A DNA stretch of 62,162 bases from Fomitopsis serialis (lineage: Eukaryota; Basidiomycota; Agaricomycetes; Polyporales; Fomitopsidaceae). Made by a program: the position numbers and the translations under genes. Location of the stretch: positions 1 through 62,162 of the forward strand of contig NW_025955185.1 in assembly GCF_022376445.1 (NCBI RefSeq), in the 5' to 3' direction. Each line of letters opens with the position of its first letter. Positions within the stretch are counted from its first letter, which is position 1. Shown piece after piece: positions 1-13,009 of the stretch. The notes beneath the pieces were generated by a model that saw only the letters and a list, made by a program, of their open reading frames with translations, did not search any database and had not been told where the DNA came from.

Positions 1-3000
1 TGTATTCGCGTCAAACTTTCGAGCGGACGACTCAGCACAGATTTCACTGATGTCGCAGAGAGACAGCGTTTTCTGCAAAGACCACAGGATTCAGTTACGG
101 ACCAGTAACATTGCATACACCGCGTTGTACGAGTAAGTGAAGCAAGTGCCATCACGCAAATACCCGCCGTATGCGACTGCATCGGACGCGTGAGTCACGA
201 GAAGGTACCGCTGTCCTCCAGCTCCACGGTGAGATCTCGCCGGGATGTGCGCGAAGGAACAGATGTGAAGCCGCGGCGATGCGCATAGCAACGGTGAGAT
301 CGAAGAGGATGCTAAGGAAGAATTGCGAGCTTGGGCAATGCCTTTACAGTGGCAGGGACTCACTGCGTTCATTGCACCTGCATGCGTGAAACGAGCTTGC
401 CTGGGGGTCCACTCAAGAGGAATGCCATTGTGCTTGCCTATGGTGGTGAGTCGAGTCATGAGCACACGGAGCGGTTTCAATACAAAGCGGCGTGAAAGGG
501 CTTACAAGTTCGTAGGATAGTACGTGCAGGCGACAGACAGTGCATAGGCCCGGATCGTCATTCAGAAATATAGTCTTGCTTGAAGAAATCTATGATCAGT
601 CGACGTCTCGTCGTGTCGGCCAGGTCCACATGGGGACGCTTGATCTGGCGTGAGAAGGGCTTGTAAGCAATAAGTCCGGTCCATTATGAGTAGATCCTCA
701 AAGCGTACCGATGTGCATTCCCTCGGATCGAGCGCGCAAGCCGATTCCTTGAGAAGGGACCGCATCCTTGGAGCTCGGCGCGTTTTGGGGAAACACGATC
801 ACCATACCCTTTTCTCGCAAACAGTGGAACGTGAGTTTCTTTTTGGCGGAAATGCAACAGCGAGTCGAATTGTCCATCTGTAAGCGAGCATCAGACGTAG
901 AGCAAGAAAGTCGTGCTTGTGGTGGTAACACTGTGACGGCACTATGTATCTTAATCGTCGGAGAAGGCAGGAGAGCTTCATGTCTGCGAAGTGTTGTCGG
1001 AGACGAGCCGGCTGGCCAACGCGTTCGGAGTCTCTGCTCATCATCCGATCACGCTGACGTGGCATTGATTCAATAGTGAGTGGACCGAACGACGCAGTAG
1101 TAACTGCTTACAGTAACTCCCGAGATAGCTCTTCCAACCGACCTGGTCGTATGTGGAAGTTGTCCATGATTTTCGGCTTAATTCGCGGAGCTTGGACTGA
1201 AGACACTGTAGCTCCTCCACCTGCTATTCTTCAAATTAACGTTGCACGACAAAGGACGTCGCACGTGTTCGCACCATGCAATGTGTTGACCGTTGTGCGA
1301 AGCGTATGTGCAAGACGGAGACGGAATCGACCCTCGTGGCGCTCGACGGAAGTCGCTGAGGGCCTTGGGAGACCGTCCTCCCCCACTCAAAGAGGGCTTC
1401 TTTAGGGTCTGCCTGGGGGGGACTACGCTGAGGGGGAGTAGTGGGGAGTGCCTAGCCCGAATTTCACGTCTTCTGCGTCCTACGTAACGGTAGAGGGAAG
1501 GTACGAGGGCTTCGATCGCGGGGAAAATAGAGCTGTGATAGGCGCCTGCGAACCTCCGCTAGTGTGGCGGCGGGTGGCGCTAGGATGGCTTGCCATATTT
1601 GGCAGTCCTCATCATCCATGTCCGTACGTTTAGAGGGTTGACGACTTCCACGTTCTCAAGTATGAAGGCCAAAATTATACACATGTTCTTCAGAGCGTTA
1701 TCGATGTTCTCAATTGCCCTGCTCGAACATAAAGCTCTGAACGTGATGTCGTCGTCATTAAGTGCCTAAAATCGCGCCGTGTAACCGTAAATAACGCACC
1801 AATAGGAACTTCGTTCCCCGCGTCGAGTGCCTAGATTCAGATCCTCGCTGCCACGCTGCGGCCGCACTGCTCTCCACGCGGCAATCAACGCCCCCAAGCG
1901 AGTCGCCACAGCACCAGAGGGGCAAGCGAGGGCCGAGGACAGGGGTGTCCATGAGACATTCTCCGCGGACCTCGCCATGGATCTACCCATGGACTGGAGC
2001 TTTTTGTCTGCCTCCGCACCTGTAGTACACCTTGTTCTTTGCGTCGCGACGATATCAACCCCCTCCTCTGCTGCAAAGATAACCCTCTCCTTCTCCTACC
2101 GCATCCCTCTGGTCCGCCTCTGGTCGACCCCACCTGCCAGCTCTGTGACGACTCATATGCTACTATGAGCACAAACTCGCGAAAACGGACCTTGACGCCG
2201 CAATACTACACACGTAGTATCCCAAGTGATCAACGAGTTCCCGGAGAGGTAGCGGAGCATCGACACATCGGACCTGGCAGCGAGTATGTAACAGGTCGTC
2301 CTCAGACACTTCACATGGCCGTTGTCATGCAGGGATATGCGTGCGTGCATTCCACGATAGTTCAATCTTCACTACTCTTGTCTTCAGGCGAGACTCGCAA
2401 TTCGATACTGCGTACACATCGTGGCGAGATCCTGGCGCTACCTTACGCAGAGGTCAGTCTGTTTCAGCCATGCTACTGCCCACAGACCACTCACCTCACG
2501 CTCTGGCGGCATTGGATAGTCCCCTGAGGTGTGAGACAAGGCGCGGTGCGCACGCCAGGCGGTAGCACTCGGTTCGTCGGATGTCCGAAGATGACCGCGT
2601 GACGTATACAGGTAGCGCACGTCGTTTGGTAAGTCCAACGAGTTGTACACAAGCTCAATGACTTGCACCTGTCCAGGCTCCAGCTGTTTCTATGCGCCAG
2701 ACAAGTTCATCCCCGACGTCGTTGACGAGTTTCCTCGATAGACCACAGATAGGGTCGGTGCGTTGATCCGTGAGGTCCTGCGAACACTCGCAGTGCTGTC
2801 GTAGTGTCCGATGCCAGAGCTTGCTCGGTGCACGGGAAGACGGCCTCGTCGAAGCGCTTGGCTTCGCGGGCTCCCGACTTGCGGGCCTGTTTTAGGTTCG
2901 TCAGCTTATTCGGGGTTGAAGGAGAGTGACGGTGACGAGTTAACCTTGCCCGTTCGTCCCATGCGCAGATAGTCTAGTGCATGGTTGGCTCGGACACTGC

Positions 3001-3716
3001 GTATCACATTCATTCTAGCAGTCCACGTCGTGGGTCCTTGGTCAACGCACCCGTGTCCCATCCCGAGGGTCGGGGTCATAGGCGAGGCATCACTTGTTCT
3101 CGCGTAACGATGCAGATCGTCTGCGGAGAGCTTCGACAAGTAGATCGGAGTATGCGCAGGCCGGCTGTTGACGCATGTCCGGACAACACGGCATCTCCTG
3201 GAAGTCCCACCGCCACCGCACGGTCATAACATGACTTCGGTGCGACTGTGGTACCTTGACTCCGAGACGCTAGCCCGTGGCTCGCACCTTCTGGCGTTCC
3301 GGTGCGTCGACGAGGCGAGCCACGCGTGCACGGAAGGAAAAGCTCCTCTGCATGCAATTGTGTATGGATCGGTTCGCTCTTGTTGCCCAAATGTTGCCTG
3401 GTGACGTCTCCGCGGCCTAGCATCCTATTCGCGGAAAGAGAATCTTCGCTTGATTCGCCGAGGGTAGAATCACTTGCCGTCATGCTGTGTTCTCGTCGTC
3501 GCCTGATAACTGTGGGTATAGGCAGAGCGACGGGACTTCAATTTCCCGACTTACGAGGAGGCCTTCAGCGTCGTCACGATGTGCTGTTCGTCGGCGTGGA
3601 TGGAAACGATATCTGGGTGTGCATCGTTGATGACCTGGAGATTCTGTGTAATCTTCATTCCTTTTCACGTCGAGAATCGCGGCCCGTACTCGAACCTCGC
3701 TTGACGCCTCCATCAT
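1..3716. other. No convincing gene; scattered coding-like scraps
   Basis: I see no gene that can be followed across exons here. The most coding-like stretch is on the + strand at about 1860-2300, where one frame has an acidic run containing ADLAMDLPMDW and an overlapping frame a Cys-x2-Cys (CQLC) and a run of polar residues, but the frames do not join through credible introns. Most other open frames are under 120 codons and overlap on both strands. The region probably holds decayed repeats. Confidence 0.4.
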
Positions 3717-5797
3717 CTACGTCTTGATCCTTGATGTCTTCTGGCTAATCAAGCCTGCGCCCGGCGGCACGGTTAGGTAACGAGATCTCGTTCCGACGTC
3801 TTGTAAACCAGCGCATTCGTTCTGCGAGCGAGTTCCCGAGCGGCCCTCACAGACGGACCTGGCGTTGCGGTCTTCTGCCCAAGGCCTGTTACCCCGTTCC
3901 AGGTTTCTCGTGCCACCCATAGCCTTCTCGACGTAGGTGTCCCACTGGTGCGTCACCCTCGACATCGAGTGGCTGATCTCCTCTTCAATAGTCGACATAC
4001 TTGAGGCTCGTGCGTTCATTGATGAGGATCGAGACGGATGTGAGGGATTGCGATAACGTTTTGGTATTGGAGCTTCAGTACGCTCCGGATACCGCGAAGA
4101 CCTTGGTAGAAGATGGCCCATAGATTCTTGGTCAACAGTTCCGCTGTCCATTCGGAGGCCTGCAGTTTGTTCCTGGGATTTACCGTCTGCCATGTGTCTT
4201 GGGAGAGCGGTCGCTGCGCACGCGTCTTCAATATGTTTACGGGTCTGTGGGAGCTCGTGAGACGATGGTATCTGCGCTTTTTATGAAGGTGATCACCTTC
4301 ACGGCTCCATGCAATTATTGAGGGGCTCAACTGCTGCTGATGCATATGGTGCAGGGAGAACTTCAAGATCGTAGGTATGCCGAGATACCTGACAATCTCT
4401 CAGGCTAGGATGAGACAGCGCGGCCAGAATCTGCAGATGCGTAGTCGTTATCCACGACGATGCTGGTTCGCGGTACGTGGTGTTGTTTTGTGGATCTTTG
4501 TTTCTCCCAGGCAGCGTCCAGTTGCCCGTCAACCTGTAAAAAGGTCTGTCTGTTGTTCGAAGGAAGTGAGAATGATCTAACAAACTCACATCGCAATTCA
4601 TGTCTGAGGAAGTAGGTTAACGAGTAGTACGGTGGATGTGAAACCATCGGATACGGATGCACACGCATATTCGTCTGTCAGACGTTTTCCATAGGTGAGT
4701 GACGTCCGGTTCGGCCAGAGATAGACAGCGAGACTGAGCTTGTCGTATAGCACGGAGGTAACTTGGTGGATAAGGGTGACAGCGGCGGGCGTAGGCCACG
4801 ATGCAGGAGAAGGTGGGAGGAATCGAGTCATGATGGGGTAGCGTGTTAGGCGATGCCAAACAGCTTGATCACTGTTGCGAATCCGTTGGCGACGTTCCCT
4901 GAACATGAAGGAAGGCCGGGTAGTGAACGATTCGCGACGTGCTCGTAATGGTGTTCAAGCCACATAATTCGTCTTGTAGCCCGAGGGTTATCGTCGCCGA
5001 TGAGCTTTGGAAGAACAATGCCATGGTGCGACGGGAATGTTAGTCGATGGCTCGAAAGTGAGTGCCACGCCTATGGCAGCTGCACAATGCGTAAGTTGAA
5101 TAAGTTGCGCAATAAGCAGGTATGCCGCTTACTGTATCGAAGCGCCACTCGTTCTGGAGTGGCAGAAGACCCAGTCAACAACGTAGGAGCGTCTAGGGTG
5201 CGTGAAGGCGGTGGTAGAGAGTGGGCCACTCGAGGTGGCGCCAGAAAACCTAGTATGTCCAGTTCGTGGGAGATGACTGTTGACTGATGTTCGGTTTCAA
5301 AGACTGCGTATACGACATAGTTGCCTCTTGACAGGGCGAGGGTCGTTGGACGAGTGATAGGATGGAACGACTGCTCAGCTGCTGGCGAGTGGTGTCTTCT
5401 CACCGAAGCCACTGGAACGTGGTAGGGATTGTCGTCGACCTCGGGGACCGGCCGAGGCTTCAATACTGGTTGTCGTCGACTCCGGAGTGGCGAGATAGCT
5501 CGGATATCGAAGACAGGGTGGACGATGGCTGAGGAAGTCGCAGCACGAGGCTGGCGGTCTCTGCGCAGTTCCCAAATCTGTTCCTTGTTCTCGATGCGGG
5601 AAATCGCACATGTTGTCTCTGGCGCGAGAGCGATGGTGTCTGACGGGCGAGCCTGTCGCAGGGGTTTGTTTGGAGCAGTATAATGCTCCGAATGGCTCGC
5701 TGTGTCTGGTTCGCGCAAGCGGTCGGTGTTCAAAGTCGAAGGCAACCTGCGAAAGGGAAAGGGTGAGTACTATGTCGCTGTAAAAGCGGAACATCAA
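3717..5797 (-). pseudogene. Partner repeat, copy 1 (gene-like, frames broken)
   Basis: This segment is an inverted, diverged copy of 34190-36930. Matching anchors run in order: about 5740 with 34210, 5600 with 34330, 5470 with 34460, 5200 with 34720, 5070 with 34860, 4700 with 35260 and 4080 with 36420. It looks like an old protein-coding gene. Similar peptides recur in both copies, such as RLPQPS followed by SISELSR, PEVDDNP then HVPVAS, and PPRVAHSLPPPSRTL. The frames that carry them do not connect without stops or shifts. The longest open frame here is 224 codons (5071-5745) and uses a frame that is interrupted in the other copy. I do not recognise the product. It starts about 500 bases from, and points away from, the zinc-module gene at 6282, an arrangement repeated elsewhere in the window. 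Confidence 0.5.
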
Positions 5798-6281
5798 ACG
5801 AAGTAGTCACAGGGCTGAAGCGCGACGTCAATTTCTGCACCTCCTCACGCTACTGCCCTGCTTCCTGCAGACGACGCCAGATGGGAAAGCACCCCAGTGG
5901 AGGTGCATCTTTACCAACCTCGCGCGACGGTCTCGCAGCACGAGTTCATGACAGCAGCCAACGCTGCGCACAACCAGCTCTGCGTTATTGCTGTACTTGT
6001 GCTCACCTTGCACAGATCGTTACGGCGTGCGATACGCTGTACGACGAGCGTAATGGCACCCGTGACGCGCGCTGTTGAATGGCAGCAAACAAGGTGGTCA
6101 CGGCGCGAGGGAACGTGACTTGGTGGATGCGGGCGCTTCTTTGCCCCTGCGAACGATATTTCAGGGCCTGTTCGATCGCAGGCAGGGCACTTTCTCCGCT
6201 CACGATCCGTGTTTCCGTGTGTATACTGTAGTGGTCTTTTATCATCCTTTTTCCTCTACACGACGTCACCCCCTTCAGAAT
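5798..6281. promoter_or_regulatory. Shared upstream region between partner copy 1 and zinc-module gene 1
   Basis: About 480 bases separate the start of the leftward partner repeat from the ATG of the rightward zinc-module gene at 6282. Small open frames cross it, but none is conserved at the other divergent loci. A TATA-like string (gtatac) lies near 6220. A role as a bidirectional control region is inferred from the layout only. Confidence 0.3.
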
Positions 6282-7774
6282 ATGAATGCACAAGGGTACT
6301 CTGACCTTGGTCTTCATTTGCTCCTGTTCGACGCACAATTCGAACAACTCGCGACAATTCAAGCTGCACAAGGCGGCGCAGCAGCGATGACCCCCGATGT
6401 TCTCGCTCCGGACCACGAAGCGCAAGAGGGCAATAACGACGCAGATGTCTCCCCATTGGAGCGCGCTGCACCCGGTTTCGATGAATACATGCGGCTCTAC
6501 GAGGAGCACGCAGAAGAAGCTGTAGGAATGCAGCATGGTAGTGTCTCTCCGATGCTACTTCCATGGTGAGTTTCTCTGCTTCCTATTCTCGTGTACCTTC
6601 ATATTCACGAACCATCAGGGTGTCCATGGGATCCTCAGGCTCGCCCTTCAATGCTGGTGAATCACCAGGGCCTTCAGAACACGAGGCAACGACATCGACG
6701 GTAGTACCGTCACATGAACTTCCTCCGCCTAGGTACAGTCAGTCCCTCCACAAAGTGAGCTTCTACTAATTCTGCTTCCAATGCTAGTGCGGAGCTACCC
6801 CGAAGACGTCGCGCCCCACGGCGACCCATCGCAGCTTTGTCCGCGTCATCGACGCCCGGTCTCACAACGGCCGTTTCCTCACCAGGAAGCATAGCGTCCC
6901 TGCTAACGCCCGGTAGCTCTGCTGCGAGCACTCCGTGCTATCCGGAGTATGTCTTCGAACGGCCTGACCTTCCGTGCGTGCTCTTATGTTACCGCCCTTG
7001 TGATGGAAGCTGACTGCCACCTCGTTCAAATCTTGTAGTAAGGTCAACCTGCGGAAGCGTAGGGCTTCGGCTCGCAGTACTAAGGCGCAACAGCCCATTG
7101 CGTCTACGTCGGGTGTAACACTAGATGAGCCGCTCCAGGCGGCTGCGTCCTCTGCTCCTCCGCCTGCTATGATGCAGGGTAAGCGAGGGCGCGAGGAGAC
7201 GGAGGGTGGGGATGACGACGATGAAGAGGAGCGGCCCACCAAGGCCCAACGGCCGAACTCAGAGACACCTCCTGCCAGGATGAAGTGCGTCGAATGCTCG
7301 TTCACCGGTACTCCGGACCAAGTGTGGGCCCATTACAAGGCCTACCTACCCGGCGCCAGCGCTGTTCCCCGCGCTGTGCTCTATACGTGTCACTGGAAGG
7401 GCTGCGATGCCACAGGGACCGGAGAAGTGCTCTACGAGCACTGGTTGGAAGCACACACGTCCGATTTTGCTGCGGAGGCGTATCAAAGGAAACATAGGGA
7501 CCGTACCGTTGTTGTCGAATGTCCATTGTGCGACCACGACTACGAGGCCCGGTGCGCGGAATGGGAGGAGGCTGGGCAGCCTGAGGGAAGGAAACCGTTA
7601 TGTCCTGCTCTTATCAGCCCTATCATCCGCGCCCATGTTGCGGGACATTGGCTTGCTCCGCCGGTGTTCGCGTGGTGCGAGCCATGCCGTGCATGGAAGC
7701 GGAAGGACAGCATCAAGAAGAACTTTGGCACGTGCGTCCACAAGTTCATGGCGACACATCGCCATCAGCACTAA
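6282..7774 (+). CDS. Zinc-module protein 1 (four Cys/His modules), intact
   Basis: Exons read as 6282-6565, 6619-6732, 6788-6946 and 7039-7774. The total is 1293 bases (430 residues) and phases close at each GT..AG junction; the third donor could instead be at 6974 (65-base intron), also in phase. The N-terminal half is Ser/Pro/Ala-rich and low-complexity, with basic patches (PRRRRAPRRP; KRGREE) that could be nuclear signals. An acidic run of Asp/Glu precedes the C-terminal modules. These are CVEC with an 11-residue spacer to His but no second His, then C-x4-C-x11-H-x4-H (CHWKGC to HWLEAH), then a long CPLC..H-x3-H module, and finally WCEPC with a basic tail. The order and the 11-residue spacers match the other family members here. 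A nuclear DNA- or RNA-binding role is inference; no specific target can be read. It is divergent from partner copy 1. The first and last modules are the most degenerate in the family. Confidence 0.8.
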
Positions 7775-10430
7775 GCTGGAACTCGAATGCGACGAGTCGG
7801 GTATAAATTATAATTTATTTATTGATAGCAGTGTAGGGTAGTGTCGTACTGTCATGTTGCATCTTTGCTACCACATAGTTAGCCACAAAATGCTGTTCGT
7901 AGAGCCCGAAGCATCAGTGGTTCTCCCAACACGTCGATCCAATTTCCAAGTAGCAGTCCTGTTCACGGCGGCGGAAATTATGCTCTTTCCTGAGAAGACA
8001 GGACTGAGTCGCGGTCAAATGCATCTCGCAGATGCTCGTCAAATGCCACTGCGACAAACTCACGATACACGAGATGACGTTGCCATCCTAAACAGCTGTG
8101 TTGCTGATAACCCGGAAAGGATGCTAGCGCAATACATTTGAGATGACCGCAGCCACAACTGTCGGTCTGTAGAGATAACACCCGTGATCGTCGCCGATGT
8201 ACGCGATGGTTGTGAGCGAGGCAGGTCGCCTTCGTCGTAAGTTGCGCCAATGCTAGATACGACCTGTATGACGAGTATAATCACCAGAAAGTTTAGCCAC
8301 TGGTTGTACGTAGCGAGGAGGATACTAACATGGTAATACTAAGTGACCGCTTCGAGATTATGGTACTTCATGCCGCCATGCGCCGTACACCCATCATGAC
8401 GTGGTGAATAGATGTTAGCCATGCACACTGTAATATGTACCACAGGTACCGGGTACTATGCGAGTATAAACGCTAGAGCGAGGCGGCGCTCCTTCAAAAC
8501 ACGCTGCTGAGCCAGAGGGTCGCCGCCGGAGGGTTTCCGTGATTGTTGTAGACGCTGCGCGCCCCTGAACTGGAATCCTTCGAAATGTACGCTCGCACTG
8601 AAGACCGCCATGAGATAAGAAGTTTTTCTGCCATTAACAACACTTACCGCGAACTGATAATGCACCGCTGCTGTGGGGGTGATCAGTAGAATAGCCGAGA
8701 TTGAGATCCTCTCAGCGTTGAGTCTAAGAATAGTACCCGCGCTTCACGACGGGTGCCACGTGGCTAAGCTCGACGGAGAGAGATGCCTGACAGAGTTCAA
8801 GGGACTCATGTCAGTTCATCCAGGGCTTCGTGACAATTGTGTCTTACATGTGCTCACCTCGCTCTCGTCTTGTTCCGGATGGCAAATTGGCAATGATGAC
8901 AAGCATCGTCGCTGACGTCGTCAACCCCGCCTCAGCATATGAGTTCCGCAACACCACATCACCTCGGTCCTGCGTATGTCTTCACAAGCGCATATTGACA
9001 GCGAAGAGCTCGTGTGCCACTGCTATGCAAACACAGAGAAAATCATTGCAGTGGAGGCTAGGTATACCGACCACCTCACCTCGTCGCTGATATGCCGAAC
9101 GGCTCGTCCAAATGTTGCAACACTTCATCGTCGTACAAGTCTTCACATACTAGTGTCTGCGCAGCAAGAGATCTGAGATGGTATGTTTTCTGTCTTCAAG
9201 TTGGAACACGTCTTCATGACCCCATTGCGACGCCTCGGGTTTACTATCGCACAAGACCAATGACATCTTTTGCACCATGTGCCGATCAAAAGCTGTGTCA
9301 CGTCTTCGTAATCCCTACCAGAAGCTTGGCCGTAGTGCACGGCGATGGCAGGCATCTGGTTCAACTTTCTGCTGGTAAGTACAGGACATGATTACGTCGC
9401 AACCACTCACCTTATGACATGCATCTAGGCAAACAATCGGCCCGGGTGCTACCTGTGTTTCCGTATCACAGGTCTGCTCGTTAGGCATCTGGAGCATGAA
9501 GGCGGAGACGAGATGCTCGTACATACCAGACAATAAACCGGTGCGTTCACTGAGTTCTAGCGGCGGGGAAAGTGATAGGATAAACTGACACTGTACGCGA
9601 ATCAGCAGGCCGATAGGCAAGGCGCAGGCATGCGTCTCATTGAACGTTTCTTCATCGTGTGGCTAGAACGAAGTCCGAGGAGGTGAGACCACAGTGCTCG
9701 GATTTCGGGAAAACGATTCTCACCCTTCGCGACAGAAATGAGCCGAGTAATGGAGCACTGTGCTGCCGATATCATGCTCGAAATTGGGCTTGCGGTAGCA
9801 AATGGCGAGCGTAGATCTGCTACGACGATTTCCGTGGTCCTGCAAGATGCCTGTTTCAGAGCAGTGGTTTACATGGCTCGATATGAGCTCCAGTAAGATG
9901 AAATACGTGTTTTATTTTTGGTAGCTCATACACGTCGGGTGTCTGCACGACGAGGATGGCTTGAAGTGCGTTCGGCAGCATGAGCATATGGGCTGGGCTC
10001 AATTCGCGGCCTCTGAGCTGTGTCGCTTGGAAGATATGCATTACTAGACATCTCGTCTCAGGTATCGCACAACGGACTCACGGTGTACTCTGACTGAATG
10101 GGCAGGTGTAGGAATTTGCTGGAGAAGACCACGAGATTTAGAGTGGCGTACTGCGAAGGGATAGGAAATGGATATGCCGTCAAGCCAAATTAACGGAGTG
10201 GCTGAATCTCCGGGATCCTCGGTGCTGGAGCAAGGCGGACCAGAGTCTTCCGAACTTGAAGTACAAGGCAGTCTGGTTTCCAATGGGCGATAGGGTCGTT
10301 CTCGCGAACCTGTGTGCGGCTGAGCAGCAAGCCATGAGTTTGGTTGCTCCTTATTTTCTGTTCGTGCAAAGGTATGTAATATCCAACGCATATTCGTCCG
10401 ACTATCCTAGTATAACATAACACACAGAAA
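7775..10430. other. No clear gene; possible decayed partner copy on - strand
   Basis: After an A/T-rich 3' trailer at 7800-7825 no spliced gene could be built. On the - strand near 10355 a short stretch (TENKEQ in translation) resembles the IENKEQ/ENKG anchor of the partner repeats. It sits 393 bases from the ATG of zinc-module gene 2, the same distance as at the 34 kb locus. That suggests a decayed leftward partner here, but the similarity is short and weak. Open frames between 8000 and 9700 are short and overlap. Confidence 0.25.
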
Positions 10431-10747
10431 ATTTGACTCAGTCATCGATGGAGTGACGTGGACAAGTTACGGGGGGAAAGTAACGCACGTGGGAGATAGC
10501 CTGGTATGGGAGTAGGCTCAGAGGCCCTCGATGGTGCGTGAGACAGTTGAGATGTTTGGGCGCGTAAATCCAACCTCGCGTCGTCTGCCCGCCAGCCACA
10601 ACCACGTCTGTCTCGGTCTCTCCCCTCTCATCAACGCGATTACTACACTTCTACCGCCATCCCGCGTATTAGCTTCCCACAAATCGGTTCCCTGCTGGTT
10701 AATTTACCATCAATTGCTAGACCTTTACCGCACTACCCATTCGCAGG

Positions 10748-12646
10748 ATGACCTTCCGCATCACGTTCGAGAGCCCAGTATATGCGCAGCCAGTCAACAG
10801 GTACTGTCTTGTTTACTGATTGACTTGATGTTGATCTGACTTCCGTGGACTTCAGGTTCTGGGGCCAAGAGGTCGACGGAACAGTTCAGCATGACAACTC
10901 CAGCTCTTGGGATCAAGAGGTCGAAGAGACGGTTGAATCCGCGGACTTGAACCAATATATGACCGCACCAAATGCCCCTGAAATGCTGCAAACACTTGCA
11001 GAACAGTGCGGAAACAGTTCCTCCGTCTTCACTCACGCATTCAATAACTATTCATATTCAGCAATGCAGGTAGTGGCCCGTGCTGGGATGACTGGTTCAA
11101 CATTGGAATGGACAGAGAATCAACATCATCAAGCGAGGAGAGCCTCTCTCCTACAGCGACAGGCAACATTGAACAGGCTTCGCTGTACCCCCCAATGTTC
11201 CAGGTGGCCGAGCCTGCATCAGTAGTCGATGATACAGCATCTTCTGGATCAGATATTGCACCGGGTCCAGCCCCTCCCTCCCAATCTAGTCAGCCACCGA
11301 CAAAGAGACGGAAGACGCAAATGTACGTACCTCAAGTATTCTTGTTCAACACAATCATAGGGAGTTGTACTTACATCGTTTTATGCTGCAGGAAAGGAAT
11401 CAACTGTACATCTAGCAAGGTCCGCAGACTCGGTCGTCTAGCTTCGATACGTATGGAGGATATACTAGAAAGCCCGGGTGCCTCGGGATCATCAGCCACG
11501 GCGCGTGATCGTTCTGTTTCTCATCGGTATGTGCTCTCAATGATTCAATTGAAATTATCCTCGCTGATGCGTTGTATTCGCTGTAGCGCTATATCAAGGA
11601 AAGCCTGGGCGAGCGCAGTGCCCGATCGCGAGTCAGCGGCTCCTGTCTCCACCCGAAACATGCAATTGCCTTCATTCGCCCCGGAGATCCCTATATCGCT
11701 ACCGCGGTTCTCCGTGAACCGACGCTCAGACTCGCCCAGTAGCTCCTGGGCAGGCTCGCCACTATCTCATGGGCTCGGAGTGCCCTCAAGCTCATCCTTG
11801 GACGAACCAGGCGCACTTACTGCCTCCTCATCTGGGCAGAAACGTGGACACGAGCACGTAGAGGACTTCGAGGACCACGAAGACCGCGAGGACATCGCAG
11901 TACCCCCGCTTCAGCCACGTCGTTCGTCGGGGGGCCTTGAAGATAATCTCGCCACGCAGCCGCTCCTGGGGTCTTCAACGATCCCCGAGCTTCAGGCACC
12001 CGGCGTGATCCCCGAGAGCATGCAGATGCATGCTCCCCCATTTTCGCCTCCAATCCAGGCAGAATCCACGAAGATCTGGGATAATACCTGCACCTGGAAG
12101 CTCGAAAACGGACGTGTTTGTGGCCGACGTGGAGATCCAGAGGACATCTGGCAGCACATACGTGTCGACCACGGTCTCGATGCGCTCGCAAAGGTCCAAC
12201 CGCCCCCAACACGCATACAGTGCAACTGGGCGGGATGCGAGTTCTACGGGTTCCCCGAGGAATTTCGTGGACATTGGGAAGGAGTCCATCAGGAACGCAT
12301 AGAGCGGGAGCTAAAGGAACTGGGCATAGGGTCCAACAACAAAGTACAGTGCCGGATTTGCCCAACGAGCGAAAAGAAGGGTTGGGTGAGGAAAGACGGG
12401 TTGAACAGACACGTCCTGACTACGCACTGGCGTGCGGAGCGGATCCGCTGGTGCGATATCTGCGGCAAGGAAAGCCGGGATGATGTATACAACAAGAGCA
12501 AGCGTCATCATCGCTCCTCCTGTCTGAAGCATTTCATGGAGAAGAATTCGCAGTTCGGCGAGACGTAAGTTTGCTTTCGACGGCGGTCAGAACTCCATTG
12601 ATCTGACTTGTGTGCTACTTTGTGTTTCATTCTCAGGATAGCTTAG
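10748..12646 (+). CDS. Zinc-module protein 2 (four Cys/His modules), apparently intact
   Basis: Proposed exons are 10748-10800, 10856-11016, 11070-11322, 11392-11526, 11587-12564 and 12637-12646. They sum to 1590 bases (529 residues) and close in phase. The second donor (gttcct) is non-consensus and is the weakest point. Two introns (69 and 60 bases) are multiples of three without stops, so a single frame from 11108 to 12568 looks uninterrupted. The N-terminus carries an imperfect 16-residue tandem duplication around WGQEV/WDQEV, then a WDDWF motif. Ser/Pro-rich stretches with TKRRKTQ and QKRGHEH basic patches follow. The C-terminus has C-x9-C-x11-H-x4-H, C-x4-C-x11-H-x4-H, C-x2-C-x16-H-x4-H, and a final WCDICGK..H-x3-C module. 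It is the parent or close relative of the truncated copy at 29847. A nuclear nucleic-acid-binding role is inferred from the modules. Confidence 0.75.
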
Positions 12647-13009
12647 CACCGACATCCCGAGCCTCGAAGAGCATCGTTGTTGTGTGACGTCTGTCATTGA
12701 TACGTGTTGTAACATATTGTACGCTACTATCATAACATAGAATGTACGATCGGAGCATTTCACTCAGTCATAGCGAGTCGGAATACCACAGCCTGAAGAT
12801 TCATCACGACATGAGTTCCGCAGGGTAGGAAGGCCTCAGTGCACCCGGTGAGCGGCAAGTTGTGATGTGCCCATTCGCACGTGAAGCTCTATTGACAGGT
12901 ATGAACGGTATCATCCAGCGAAGAGAGTATGCATTGGTGTTTTCGTCTGCTCTATGTTTAATCCTTCCTATAGCTGCCCAACCAGTTCATGACACATGTG
13001 CGCCCGGCC
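12647..13009. other. Intergenic, nothing recognised
   Basis: This is the 3' flank of zinc-module gene 2. It is mixed-composition sequence with no open frame of note and no repeat that I could match elsewhere in the window. Confidence 0.4.

Noticed and set aside
5375..5797. The 140-codon - strand frame as the true partner protein
   Set aside because: It is open in both copies 1 and 4, but its composition (Arg/Pro/Ser, SRPPRR-type) looks like a shadow, and the more protein-like SISELSR and PEVDDNP stretches lie in other frames; undecided without more copies.
7854..9620. Several 70-100 codon open frames as small genes
   Set aside because: They overlap on both strands, lack protein-like composition or splice partners, and none recurs elsewhere in the window.
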